Shown: positions 1 to 11,015 of the stretch, one piece after another | How positions within the stretch are numbered: position 1 is the first letter of the stretch | How the letters are laid out: every line of letters starts with the position of its first letter | NCBI GenBank assembly: GCA_033557835.1 | Contig: JAWQRO010000172.1 | Location: 1-51,035 of the forward strand | DNA: 51,035 nucleotides | Origin: Helochares maculicollis | Taxonomy: Eukaryota > Arthropoda > Insecta > Coleoptera > Hydrophilidae | Direction of reading: 5' to 3' | The notes under the pieces: model-generated | Told to the model about the DNA's origin: nothing | Databases searched by the model: none | What the model saw: the letters and a program-made list of their open reading frames with translations, nothing else | Position numbers and translations under genes: made by a program

Positions 1-1532
1 TATATATATCATCATCATCATCATTATCAGCAATATCAAAAATCAAAATTAAGTTAGGAAACCTAAAGAGGTGGTAGATATAAGAAATAATAAGCGATAG
101 GTTTTTGTTTGCATTTCGGGGCATGATTAGTAGCAAAGATATTAATTACATGTACATGTTAAGCACCACTGTTGGAATTCCCTATGACGTCGTCGGTCGT
201 ACACAGACGAATTTTATCGGTATTTCAAAGAATCACCTTCTTGTTTACGTTTAAAGCATCTGGACTCGAAACTGTCGAAATAATAATAAAAAAAACCTCG
301 TTGAAAAGAAATAAAGACGAGCGAAAAAAGTTAACAGCCCAATAAATTTCAACCGGAGAGAAAAATAAGCGCCACATGTTTGGTCGGATTGAGTTCATTT
401 CAATTTGTTTTTAATACATCATTTATTATTACGTAAGTTAGCTAAACTTTTCTTTATGCCTTATTCACAGAAAGACATATTTACTAATATGCAAATCATC
501 TGAACATAATAAGCACGAAACAAGAAAAACCATCATTTTATATTGTCAAGAAGATGATAAAAATGAAAGCGGATGCTCATCAAAAAACGTAAAGCGCAAT
601 AAGTTTAAAACCACAGACGAAAGAGAAGCAGTGCATATGCTATCGATAGAAGGAGACTGTTGGATCAGTCTGTCATCGCAATAACATGAATTTGTACTAT
701 TAATTGTGAGAGAAATTGACTCTAGTCCATCGTATTTAAGTAGCCATCGAATTTTAACGATAAAGAATGTCGACAAATAAGTTATTGTTTAGTTTGCAAT
801 GTATGATGTAACCACCCTTCTTGCGGCGGTAATGTAAAACGATATTCTTTCGAGGTCACGTTCGGTCTCCGGTTAAAAAAACAATGCGCTCGAATAAAAT
901 TTTACTTAAATGGTTGTTTATGTTTTTTTCTGTATTTATGTTACTAGGAATGTTTTGTGTTCGCGTAATAATTTTATCACGTGATTATGACTGATCTAAC
1001 GCTTTGTTTTGTTTCTGATGCCGGTATTTTATAGAGATAATGCTGACGTTAGTTTGCGATGTATGATGTAATCGTCTTTCTTGCGACGAAAGATATTACT
1101 ACAAAGCAATCTTTTTTCGAGGTCACGTTCTGTTTTAAATGATTCGAAAAAATGCGGAGCTATAAATTTTGACCTTAATGGCTGTGTATGTTCTTTTTCT
1201 GTTTCTCTTGATAAGGACGGTTTTGCGTTAATGAAAAAATTTAATCTTTAAGTTTTGGAGGATCTAACGACGTGTTTGATTGTGATGCCGTTATTTTTAT
1301 AGCAATAACGGTGCCGTTCTGCCTGCAAAGTATTCTTTAAGCCAGCATGGTTTTTCGGCATCATCTCAATTATGCCAGGAGTCCCAAATTATCCAAATTT
1401 TCAACATTTTTATTTATACTTAGAAAATACCAGGGCTTGGTCGCATTACCATTCTTAACAAGATTTTTTTTAATAAGCAAAGAGTTTATTAATAGAAAAT
1501 ATAACAGCTCATAAATAATTTATTGCCATCGA
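1..1532. other. Intergenic region with tandem repeat
   Basis: No convincing gene was found. The left edge (about 7-25) is an (ATC)n microsatellite. A diverged two-copy tandem repeat lies at 791-1320 and is listed separately. The only longer reading frame, 546-776 (-), has low-complexity composition, no recognisable domain and no supporting splice sites. Confidence 0.6.
791..1320. repeat. Two-copy tandem repeat, period about 260 bp
   Basis: Copy 1 starts at 791 (AGTTTGCAATGTATGATGTA) and copy 2 at 1051 (AGTTTGCGATGTATGATGTA). Further matches in register include CGAGGTCACGTTC, GGATCTAACG/TGATCTAACG and GTGATGCCGTTATTTT/CTGATGCCGGTATTTT. The copies have diverged by substitutions and small indels. 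No coding potential is seen. Confidence 0.8.
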
Positions 1533-1615
1533 TTACCACAAGAGTATCATTGCCAAAATAATGATAACAGCAAATAATGGACTTGCTAACGCCTGAGAAC
1601 TCGCTGGAGGTGGAG
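1533..1615 (-). CDS. Last exon of the EB-repeat gene: hydrophobic anchor signal
   Basis: This short exon is joined from the donor at 1725 (G|GTAACG) to the acceptor after TTGTTTAAG at 1616-1617. In the phase-1 frame it reads APPPASSQ followed by a hydrophobic run ending in Trp, then TAA. Small residues before a spacer and a terminal hydrophobic stretch are the usual layout of a GPI-attachment signal. It is too short to be found by length-based ORF calling. The main doubt is the weakish donor (GTAACG). Confidence 0.75.
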
Positions 1616-4600
1616 CTTAAACAAACAGAACTCTTTGTTTGAAACTCATATTTATATGAAATAAATGATGTACTCTTAAAACATCTAATTATCAGGTTTT
1701 AGTAATAATAGTGTTTAACGTTACCATTTAGGCAGGCCTTGCCGTTATAGCCTTTAGTTGCTACATTCTGCAAATGTTTTCCTGGGGGGCATTGACATTG
1801 TCCATGGACACAAATGGCTTTAGACAGTTCACACTGTTCATTTCTCGTGCAACCTTGCCCAACGTCTCTGATGTCCTTTTCGGAAAGGCAGATGTTCGTT
1901 GTGGTTCGAATTTCACCAGGAGCACATCGGCAAGCTCCAGGAAGACAAGAAACGTGCCTACACCAGCCCTCAATGCAAGTACACTTGCTATTGAGGCAAC
2001 CAATTTCTGCAATGGTAAAATTTCCTGACAGACATTCAGGAGCTTCGTCACAACTTCCTCCAAGTTCTCTTGTTTGAAAGCAAACTTTGGCAAAAGGGAA
2101 AAAGCCTCGCTCGCAAGTACATTGCCCATTAGAACAAATACTTTTTTGTAGATTTGGACTGCATTGGCTATCCTGGACGCAATTATCACCAAAATTTTTT
2201 GCTACGTCCAAACAAATTTTTCCTCCATATACAGAGTCTTCTCTGAGAGATTCTATGGTTCCTGGAGGACATCGACAAATTCCTCCAATACATTCTGCTT
2301 TAAAGTACTCACAGTTTTCATTTTTAGGGCAAGAGTTTCCAATGTGTGTTTTTAAGATGCATTTGTTTGTCCTGTGCCTAAACTCATTAGCAGCACAAGT
2401 ACAGAAGTTAGGGTGACAAGACTTTTGTCTACACTTTGGCCCTAGACAGCGGCAAATGTGGTCTCGACAATCCACGTCGCCTGGTACTAAATTATCTATG
2501 AAACATTCTTCAGGATACCCACAGCTTAAATCAAGTGGAACGTTTCTATAACATTTTTTATTAAAAGGGTGGTAACCTGAAGTGCAACCACATTGACCAT
2601 TTATGCATACGCTACCAGTTAGTTTTGTAGAGCACTGGGAATCCTGATTACATGGATCCCCAAACTTTTCAGCAACTATGAGAAAAAAAACAAGTCATAG
2701 AAAAACCAAAAGTAAGGGAAGTGCAACAAAAATTAACTTACCACCCAAACAAACTTTTCGTTGAACGTTTCCAATCTTCTGAGTTGTTACTGATGTCACT
2801 TTTCCCGGAGGGCATCTGCACATGTTGTTCTGGCAAATAGCGTATAATTTGGCGCAATGATCATCAATCTCACAGTGACCACCAATTGCAGAGTTTAAAA
2901 CGCATTTTTCGTTTTCTTGAATCTCATTTGCTTCACATGTGCAAACTGTAAGTTTGCAAGAAGTATGTCTGCAAGTGCCTCCTAAGCATTTACACTCATT
3001 TTGGATGCAGTTAATTTCCAAATTGGTGTACTTAGAATAGCATTCTTCTGCTCGATAACAACGTTCATTGAGATTAACAGATTTGTAGCAATTCTTGCCG
3101 TAGATATGATAGGCATTTGAGCAAGAGCATTTATCGAATGCGCAAACGCTGTTGTTTAAATTTAAACTGCATTGGGTGTCTTGAATACACGAATCTCCAA
3201 TGTTTTGGGCCGCTGGAAATATTCATACTAGAGTATTAAATCAAATACAGTTTTTATATTCTGTTGTATAAAACTTCCACTACCACTTTCAATTTAGTCG
3301 TCATTAACAATTTTCCAAACACAACAACAATGCAAATCTTATAATAAAATATGTGTTAAATAGTTTAATTTTAAATGCTAATATAATAGGGGAAGATTAG
3401 ACGCAAAATATCTGGTTTTCAGTTTTAAAGCACGTAGCAGCCTCTTCTAAATTTGTAGACTATTAGTCGATTTTTAGTGTATTTCCCGTAATTCTAAGTT
3501 ACAATGTCTTTTGTTTTCGCCTCTATGCTATAACTGCATTGGCTTTTATTGTATATTTCATTACAGATCTTGCAATAGCATTATAATTATTTGATTTTGT
3601 TTGTGCTGATATACTTGCTACAATACTTGTAGCTTATAGTTGACTGCGATGCTATTTAGTTTGGTTTGTCGGTCTAATCCGATCGTGTTGAACTCGTGTA
3701 TTGAATATGTAGACTTCACCTTCCTTGGCTTAACACTCTTCCTGACATGTTAGCTATTTTGGTTTTATATGGTATTTAATAAGTTACCATCTCTGTAGTT
3801 TTTTCTAATAACCTTTTTGAAACGCTATAATAATACTTATGAGTTAAAATAGATTTACATCAAAGCTTCTTACCGTCCAAACAAACTTTCTCTCCGACGG
3901 CAGGATCATCCTGGGTCGATTTAATCTTTCCAATTGCGCACTTGCATATACCTTGAAGGCAAATTCCTTTAGAACGCCTACAATTTTCATTAGCAGTACA
4001 CGGTTCATCCAGTTTCGCAGAATTGAAACACTTTTCGTTTGCCTGGATTTCGTTCTTTTTGCATTTGCAAATATGCTGAGAGCAGGAAATAAATCTGCAC
4101 TTACCACCAGTGCAAGTACAAATTTGGTTATGGCAAGCAACGTCATCTTTTGTATATTCACTGATGTAGCACTCTGGCGATTCAGAACACTGGCCATGGA
4201 GATTGACATCTTTGAAACACTTCTTCTGAAACGGGTGGTTTCCATAAGAACAATTGCACTTACTTTGAAAACAAATACTGTTCTCTAAGTTATAAGTGCA
4301 TTGCGTAAGTTGAACACAAAATTCGCCAAAATTGTCTGCAGCTGTAAGAAAATTCATTACTTTATACTACAGAATTATTGTGTATGAAACAATTTTAACG
4401 TACCTTGGCGACAAATCTTGCCATTTTTGTTATTGTCTACTACATCTGATACAACAAAGCCTTTGGGGCATTGGCATATATTTTGAGAACAACTGGCTCC
4501 AAATAACGCACAATTTTCGTCTAAAGTACATTTTTGGCCTATTTGGGAAATACTTACGCATCGGTCTTGCAACAGATATTCATTTGTTTCGCAATTACAA

Positions 4601-6157
4601 TGATTTAACAAGCACGATGTAAATCTGCATGAGCCTCCGATACAAGTACATTTTGAGTTTCTACAATCCACGTCTTTGTTAGTCAGTCCTTTAAAGTAGC
4701 ATTCTTGTGGTTTAGAGCACACGCCATGTAAGGGCACGTCTTTGAAACATTCTTTGTCAAAAGCATGGTAACCTTTTTCACACGAACAAATATTTGCTAA
4801 GCACTTAGCTCCTGAGAGGTAGTGAGTACATTGACTTTCTTGGTCGCAACTTTCCCCAAAATTTTCAGCGGCTTTCAAACAAGTTTTGTTGTTCAAATCA
4901 TGAACATAACCAACGCGGCAAATGCAAACACTACTGCAAATTCCAGCAATGTTGATACAATTTTCATCATTCTGGCAAGGATCTCCTAGCTTACTCTGCG
5001 TAACACATCTAGCGTCAGTTTTATTCGTATACTCCGATTTTTGGCACATACAATGCGGTGGCTTACAAGAAATGGTTCTGCATTTGCCTCCAATGCAAGT
5101 ACAAATAAATCCTAAGCAATCAACATCAGATCTACCATAATTTGCATTGTAACATTCTTTGGGATCACTACAAGATTCTCCCAATAGCTTGGTGGTATAA
5201 CATCCAAATCCTACAATGTGTTTCCCTGGAGAACAAGTGCAGATGCCTTTTGAGCATTCACTACCGAACAGTTTCTTTGTACACTGACTTAGTTCTTTGC
5301 AAGAATCACCGTAGTTTAAAGCAGCTTTCAAACAGACAGCTTGGTTTACAGATACTGTTGAATCAGGCCCACATACGCAAGTATTTTTGCAGATGCCTCC
5401 ATGATTTTCACAGTTATCATCAAAACTACAAGGCTCACCAAGTTTATTTCTTTGAAGGCATTTGTTACTTTTAGTGTGGAAGGTCCCGCTTGGACAAACG
5501 CAAATACCATTATTACATTCTGCAAATGATCTTCCCGCAAGGCGACACTCCCGATTCTGCGAGCATGGTTGCCCAATTTCTGTTAAAAGAAAAACAGTCA
5601 AACATTCCCTAAGCGTTATTTTAATGCGTTATGTTAATTGAAATAAAAAATCTTAGATACTTACCGGCAACTCGCAAACAGCTTTTTATCAGACTATCGA
5701 ACTCAGTACCTGGCTGACACTTGCATTTCTTTTGCTGCTTGTGACAAATAGAATTATTACCTAAGTCATACAAACACTGTTCGTCAACATCACAATCGTC
5801 ATTAATATCATTCGCAACTAAAATAGTTTGTATTAGATCCCATTAAAAATTATACTCTATACAATTTATTTAAAGCTTACCTTTAACGCATTCATAAGAA
5901 TTGGCTTTTGGTTTCACTACAAATTCTATGTCACAAACGCATGCTTTAATATTGCCAAGAACGCATCTACTATTTTTTTCGCATTGCAAACTTATTGTGC
6001 AATGTGTTTTTGAAACTGAAAATTATTTTAAATATAGTGCTGCACCAAAAGTTTTATCAGCAAAATACTTACTCGTGAGTTGTTTCTGTTCTATTGTCTG
6101 TTGCATCGAGCTCTTCAACAGGATAAAAAATATTAGTTGGAATATAGAGGCTTTCAT
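1533..6157 (-). CDS. Secreted EB/EGF-like cysteine-rich repeat protein, probably GPI-anchored
   Basis: Eight exons (minus): 6157-6073, 6015-5881, 5817-5665, 5579-4404, 4341-3874, 3212-2742, 2675-1725 and 1615-1533. They total 3522 nt (1173 aa), and all introns are phase 1 with GT-AG ends. Exon 1 encodes a signal peptide (MKASIFQLIFFILL...). Residues about 29-1146 are cysteine-rich EB-module/EGF-like repeats. A ~157-aa unit recurs about six times, with marks such as FG(D/E)xC, C(T/I)C(I/T)GG-CR, a short C-x-C segment, and CxCPPG...CL. The last exon adds a Pro/Ala/Ser linker and a hydrophobic C-terminus ending ILLW with no cytosolic tail, as in a GPI signal. AATAAA (minus) occurs at 1524-1519. 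The protein should sit on the outer cell face. Binding partner and function are unknown. Alternative: a tail-anchored single-pass membrane form. Confidence 0.87.
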
Positions 6158-6591
6158 TTTTTGGAATTATTGTTATACCTACTTCTTTTCATTTAGAAAA
6201 TTTGAGTGATTGTGAAAAAGTAATGTAGCAGAGATAAATGTAAATTTATGCCTTGCTTACCACATCTTTATCAAAAAAAGATAAGCAAAATATCAGCTAT
6301 TAATATGCACACCGACTAAAAAATCACCGCTATTTCCTTTTTTAAAGAGAATTCTATCAGCGAGAATTAATTTTTGTATGACTACACTACTGATCTATTA
6401 GACTGCTATACAGAAACTGAAAGATCTTAATACTATGATGTGAAATATCCATGAAATCATTCACAATTAGAACTAATTTTCTAGCATAAAATATAAAAGA
6501 TATTCATCGCATTAATAATATTAATATACTGTTAATATTAATAAATGAAAAAACCGTATCATGGGCAGTTGAGCCATTTTCAATAAGACTA

Positions 6592-6594
<3 letters not shown>

Positions 6595-6629
<35 letters not shown>
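6595..6629. repeat. (TC)n microsatellite
   Basis: An uninterrupted CT/TC dinucleotide run of about 35 bp, upstream of the EB-repeat gene. Confidence 0.95.
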
Positions 6630-6634
<5 letters not shown>

Positions 6635-8044
6635 AACATTTTACTATCAAAATATTCATTCCAGTCCATTTTTGAAGCATTGATTTATAATTAACTTTAG
6701 CAGAGAAAATTATGTTTTTAGCTAATTATATATCAAACAAAAATCAAAAGTAACAAAGCTAGATTTACAATTCTGAAGCCAGTAAATAGATGCTCGTTCT
6801 AATACCTATGTCAAAATGATATATTTAGTGCTAAACCAAAATGATGTTTGTATTCAAATAGGAGAACTAAAAATTAGTTCTTGCGTAAAATTATCGATGT
6901 AATTAAATAATAAAAAACTAAGATCTAATACATCAAATTTGGTAAGCTAATTAACAAACAGCAATGGTGCACCAGATGATATAGACTATGCAAAATACTT
7001 TGTGAATACGAACGAGGTCCTGTTACTGTTACTATGTACGTAACCTATATGCACGCAACTAGAAGAAAATGTGTTTGAGATAGCGCACAATTTTGTGAAT
7101 TCCTGGAGGAATATTAAATGTTGAGTGATATGACTTCTTTGGTTTTTTCAAGTTTTACGTGATTCCACAACATGTTATGTTTTCATAAAAAGCCCACAAT
7201 AAGAATTTATATAACGTTGACTGCTTACCAGCAGCATATTTAAAATCGAAAAATGGCAACATTTTCCCTGGGCTTTTGGATCAAACTGATAAACTTTGCG
7301 GGCAAATCAAGAATGAATTATCTATTTCTACTGTGAGGCTTTCCAGATATCACCAAATGTTTAATATATTTAATTGATTTTTTTGAGTATCGATGCTACG
7401 AACTAGCTGGTACAAACATGTGAATCTATGATTATTTTTTTATGGCACACAAGGAAAAATAAATGTCCAAAACTATGCATTTTGCCTATTTATGTGATCT
7501 TCCTCGCCATGTCTAATGAAATCGAATGGCAAAACTATGCATCGAGTGTGCAAATAAGAGATAATTTCCTACTACAATATATGCTTAAAAATTTAAAGTG
7601 TTTATAAAAACGGGTGATATAAGTATGTATGATTTACGTACGCGTATTGTATATGAGTTATTTCATCCATGAAAAGCCTAAATTAAAAATACCTAAGACG
7701 TTTTTGATTGGTTTCATAGGACTATTCGTACCGAGTAACGAGTTAGTTAGCTTATACTAAAGTTATCAGCATTATCATCAATGGCATTTAAAATGTCGAA
7801 ATTGAATAAATTTATAGTTTTGTTCGAGATATTTTTTACATATGCCTTTGCCTTTGTAGCCGGCAATTGAAATGGCTCGGTGTAAACCATGTAAGTATTG
7901 TAGTGTTAGTAGAAAAAATAGTAGATAACCTCTTGAACCCGTCGCTTTTTTGATATTTCTTTCTCAGTTGACCAAATTTAGCGGTTAAACTCGGCCAACT
8001 TTACTCAGCTGTTTTTGTTTAACGTGAAATTGTAGTTAGTTTTA

Positions 8045-8052
8045 TATATAAG
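8045..8052 (+). promoter_or_regulatory. Possible TATA box of first TMEM135-like gene
   Basis: TATATAAG lies 27-34 bp upstream of the first ATG at 8079. This would give an extremely short 5' UTR, so it may instead be chance in AT-rich DNA. Confidence 0.3.
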
Positions 8053-8078
8053 CGAGAGAACTGTTTTTCTACTACAAA

Positions 8079-9120
8079 ATGCCTACAGTGAGTAAGTTGC
8101 ATTATGAAAGGGCAAAAGACTTCTTAACTTGTGAATTATTGCACCCCCATCACGTCAATTGTTGGAGGTCTATACCCTTATCTGCGTACAATTCGTGTGT
8201 AGGATGTTTGAAGTTTTTCTTTCCTGTTTATGTGGTAAGTACCTAGTAGTGCTTATTTAAAAATTAATAAAATAATGTATATTTTTAGTACCATACTGAA
8301 TTTACCAATAATTGATTTAATGTCTTATTTTTAGCTAGAAACTATATTGAAATATAAGAAGATCGACAAAGAAATTTTAAAGAAACAACTACGCGCTTGG
8401 GTGCGATCTGCGTCCTACGGATTTGTTTTCGCAATGGTTTTCATTTACGGAAACTGTGTAACCGATTATTTAGGCGTTAAAACTTATTACAAAATTTTCA
8501 TTGGTGGGATACTCCCAGGACCATCCATTCTTATAGAGCCAGATAGAAACAGATCTTTGCACATTAACGTTTTTATGAACCAATTTTTGGAAAACGTTAT
8601 TATTTACCTAGACAAAAATAACATCTTCACACGAAAGAGAGGCCGAGAAACGCTTTTATTCATGAGCATATCAGGAATCTTGTTGTATTTATTGCGGATT
8701 AGAGATAAAGCAAATAAGTTTACGAATTGCTGGTTTTATCATCCCTATAAAAATACCTCGGAGGATAATAAAGAAGAAGGTGCTCACTGTAAACATCAAG
8801 AAGACTGCGTTCCTTATAGCTTGAGTGTAAGTTAACCGAAGAGGTCTGCAAGAGATTAATTCTACTTCATCCTTCAGGGTTTCTTCCGGTATTTTACATA
8901 CGGCTGGGCTTTCGAAACTTGTAAAAGAGTAATAATGAGACTGCCTTCACTAATCAAGAATCCGAAATCAATTCCAGATGCAATCTTCAGCTTGGCCACT
9001 GTGAATTTTGGAATATTCTTAGGAGGTTATGTGGGACTACATAGGGTAAAGTTTTACCAGTATATATCCGCATGTAGTAGCAAAGAGCAAATTTTTGCAT
9101 ACACCACAAGCCCTAAATGA
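8079..9120 (+). CDS. TMEM135-like protein, N-terminal half only (copy 1)
   Basis: Exons 8079-8234, 8335-8826 and 8878-9045, all phase 0. They encode 272 aa colinear with the start of the complete neighbour at 9315. TMEM135-family signatures are the N-terminal Cys-rich block (...CELLHPHHVNCW...), hydrophobic segments, a CKHQEDC motif like the family's CKHYEDNC, and GGYVGLHR. The C-terminal Tim17-like half is absent. Reading on through the third donor (GTAAAG) adds 24 residues and stops at 9118-9120. Alternatively the donor at 9045 splices in frame to the neighbour's exon at 10310, giving a full-length protein with a different N-terminal half. The family acts on mitochondria, peroxisomes and lipid storage in other animals. 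Whether this copy is functional, truncated or alternatively spliced cannot be settled from sequence. Confidence 0.78.
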
Positions 9121-9314
9121 GGAAATGCCATCACACTTTGAACGCACCTTATCAGCGTAACAGCTTCTTAGGTCATTTCTCTCAGCTTAATTACGAAAAT
9201 TTTTGATAACCCGGGTCAACCATCGAATATTGTTTGATAATTCTTTTAGTTGATTAAACACGTTGAGCACGAACGCTCTGTATTTATAGTTTTCTCCTGT
9301 GAAATTAAATCAAA

Positions 9315-11015
9315 ATGCCTACAATTAGTAAGATGCAATTTGATGCCCATAAGCACTTGTTAACATGTGATTTTTTGCACCCCGAGTACACTTGCAGAGA
9401 GTGGGTACCTTTATCATTGTACCATTCTGTAATGGGAGGTCTAAAATTTTTTCTTCCTATTTATTTGGTAAGTGCACTATAGCCTAGTAAGGATTTCGGG
9501 CTACAAGGTTGTTTGAATTTTTAGTTGCAAGGTTTGTATCAATACAAAAAATTCAACAAGGAGTTTCTGAAGGATCACCTCAAGGCATACATGAGATCTG
9601 CTCTGTATATTGTTGTTTATTCTCTATTTTTCTTAAATGGAAACTGCTTAGCCAACATATACGTTCCAAAACACTACTATGACATATTTATAGTGTCCAT
9701 TCTCTGCTCTGTAGCTATACACATAGAAACTGAACACAACAAAGTGATGCACACTATAATCGTTTTTAATCAACTTTTGGAGAATATTGTGTTGTATTTG
9801 GACTTGAACAATATTTTTAAGCGTAAACCGTGGAGGGAAACTTTAATATTTATGTCTGCTTCTGGAGCATTGATGTATCTTTTGAAAATAAGGGATCAAA
9901 GCGTAAAATTTACTAACTTTTGGTTTTACCATCCCCCGCCTATCAAGCAATCGAAGTATATAAAAAAGGACCGGTGTCAGCACAAAGACAGTTGCTTACA
10001 ATTTAGTTTCAAGGTATGCTCTGTAGAACCTGCTGAATCAACTTAAAATAATACCATGAGATATTTAGGGCATTTACAGGTATTTCGTTTTGGGTTGGGG
10101 ATTTGAAGTGGCACGAGGTATCGTAGCTAAATTGCCGTTAGTTATGAAAGATGTAAAAACGATACCCAAAATTATCTATAACAAAAAACCAATTCTATTT
10201 GGATTATCAATTGGAGGTTACGTTGGGCTTTATAGGGTAAGGTGTATGCAAAAATGTTCACACTCTTCGTTAAGCTGTTGTTCGTTTTGCTTAATTGGTA
10301 ATTTTATAGATAGTGACTTGCTACTTACGGAAGCGAGACAAAAAAGATTTGCCTCATCACGCTTTGATAGCTGGATTTGTAGCAGGAGCTACGTATTACA
10401 TAAAACCTAGCTTAACTATGTACACCATAGCCATTACTACAGTTTTGCAAGTAAGTGTTGAATATGTCATACACATGAATATGAAGTCAAAAACAAGAAA
10501 TAATTTAACTAAGATTTTTGTTTTTATATTTTAGATTATGACACTCCCTACCTACAATAAATTGAGCGCAAAGTACAAATATTTATTTTTGAAAGAATGG
10601 CTATTTTGTTTAATCATGGGATTTTTATTTCACCATAACTTGAATCACAACGACTCGAGTCCAAAATATGTAGATAACTTAGTGCGGCTCGTTACTAATG
10701 GACAGTAAGTATTTTCGCTGTATCATTTTGACCCTTTATCTAATTGTTCATGACACAAGCTTTATGTAATGATTGTATTTTCTATCAACATTTTGTTTCA
10801 ACTACAGCATGCCTGAAACATTTTATTTCTTTTAAAATAATACTAGAAAAGTATGACTGGCAGATAAGGAAAATTTGTTAAAATTCAAACCATAGATACC
10901 TGCTGACTTACATGAATATTTACTTAGTATATTTTGTCTAATTAATTCCTTTTCTTTTTTCAGACTATACGAAGCAAAGAAAAGGTATATTCAAGTAATG
11001 ACTAGCACCATATGA
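9315..11015 (+). CDS. TMEM135-like multi-pass membrane protein (copy 2, complete)
   Basis: Six exons: 9315-9467, 9525-10013, 10069-10236, 10310-10450, 10535-10704 and 10964-11015. They total 1173 nt (390 aa). The third exon must use the TAG at 10067-10068 rather than the CAG at 10079, because only the former keeps frame (GIYRYFVLGWGFE, matching GFFRYFTYGWAFE of copy 1). Domain order follows human TMEM135: Cys-rich N-terminus (LTCDFLHPEYTC), several hydrophobic segments, CQHKDSC, then a second half with HHALIAGFVAGATYYIKPS resembling the family's HAIIAGFLAGISMMFYKS. At 390 aa it is shorter than the human protein (about 458), mainly at the C-terminus. AATAAA occurs at 11091-11096. Inferred role: organelle membrane protein linked to mitochondrial/peroxisomal dynamics and lipid metabolism, as known for the family. 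Confidence 0.88.

Larger units (their letters stand above)
6158..8078. other. Intergenic region between EB-repeat gene and TMEM135-like genes
   Basis: AT-rich DNA. It contains a (TC)n microsatellite at about 6595-6629 and a 29-codon ORF at 7781-7870 that begins like a signal peptide (see findings). It presumably holds the divergent promoters of the flanking genes. No transposon homology was recognised. Confidence 0.6.

Noticed and set aside
546..776. 76-codon minus-strand frame at the left end
   Set aside because: Ser/Leu-rich low-complexity product, no motif and no splice context.
1761..2192. Alternative frames on both strands across the EB-repeat exons
   Set aside because: They overlap a frame with regular cysteine repeats and consistent phase-1 splicing. 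The others are frame shadows.
10080..10236. Use of the CAG at 10079 as acceptor for the third exon of the complete TMEM135-like gene
   Set aside because: It shifts frame and hits TGA. The TAG at 10067-10068 restores homology with copy 1.
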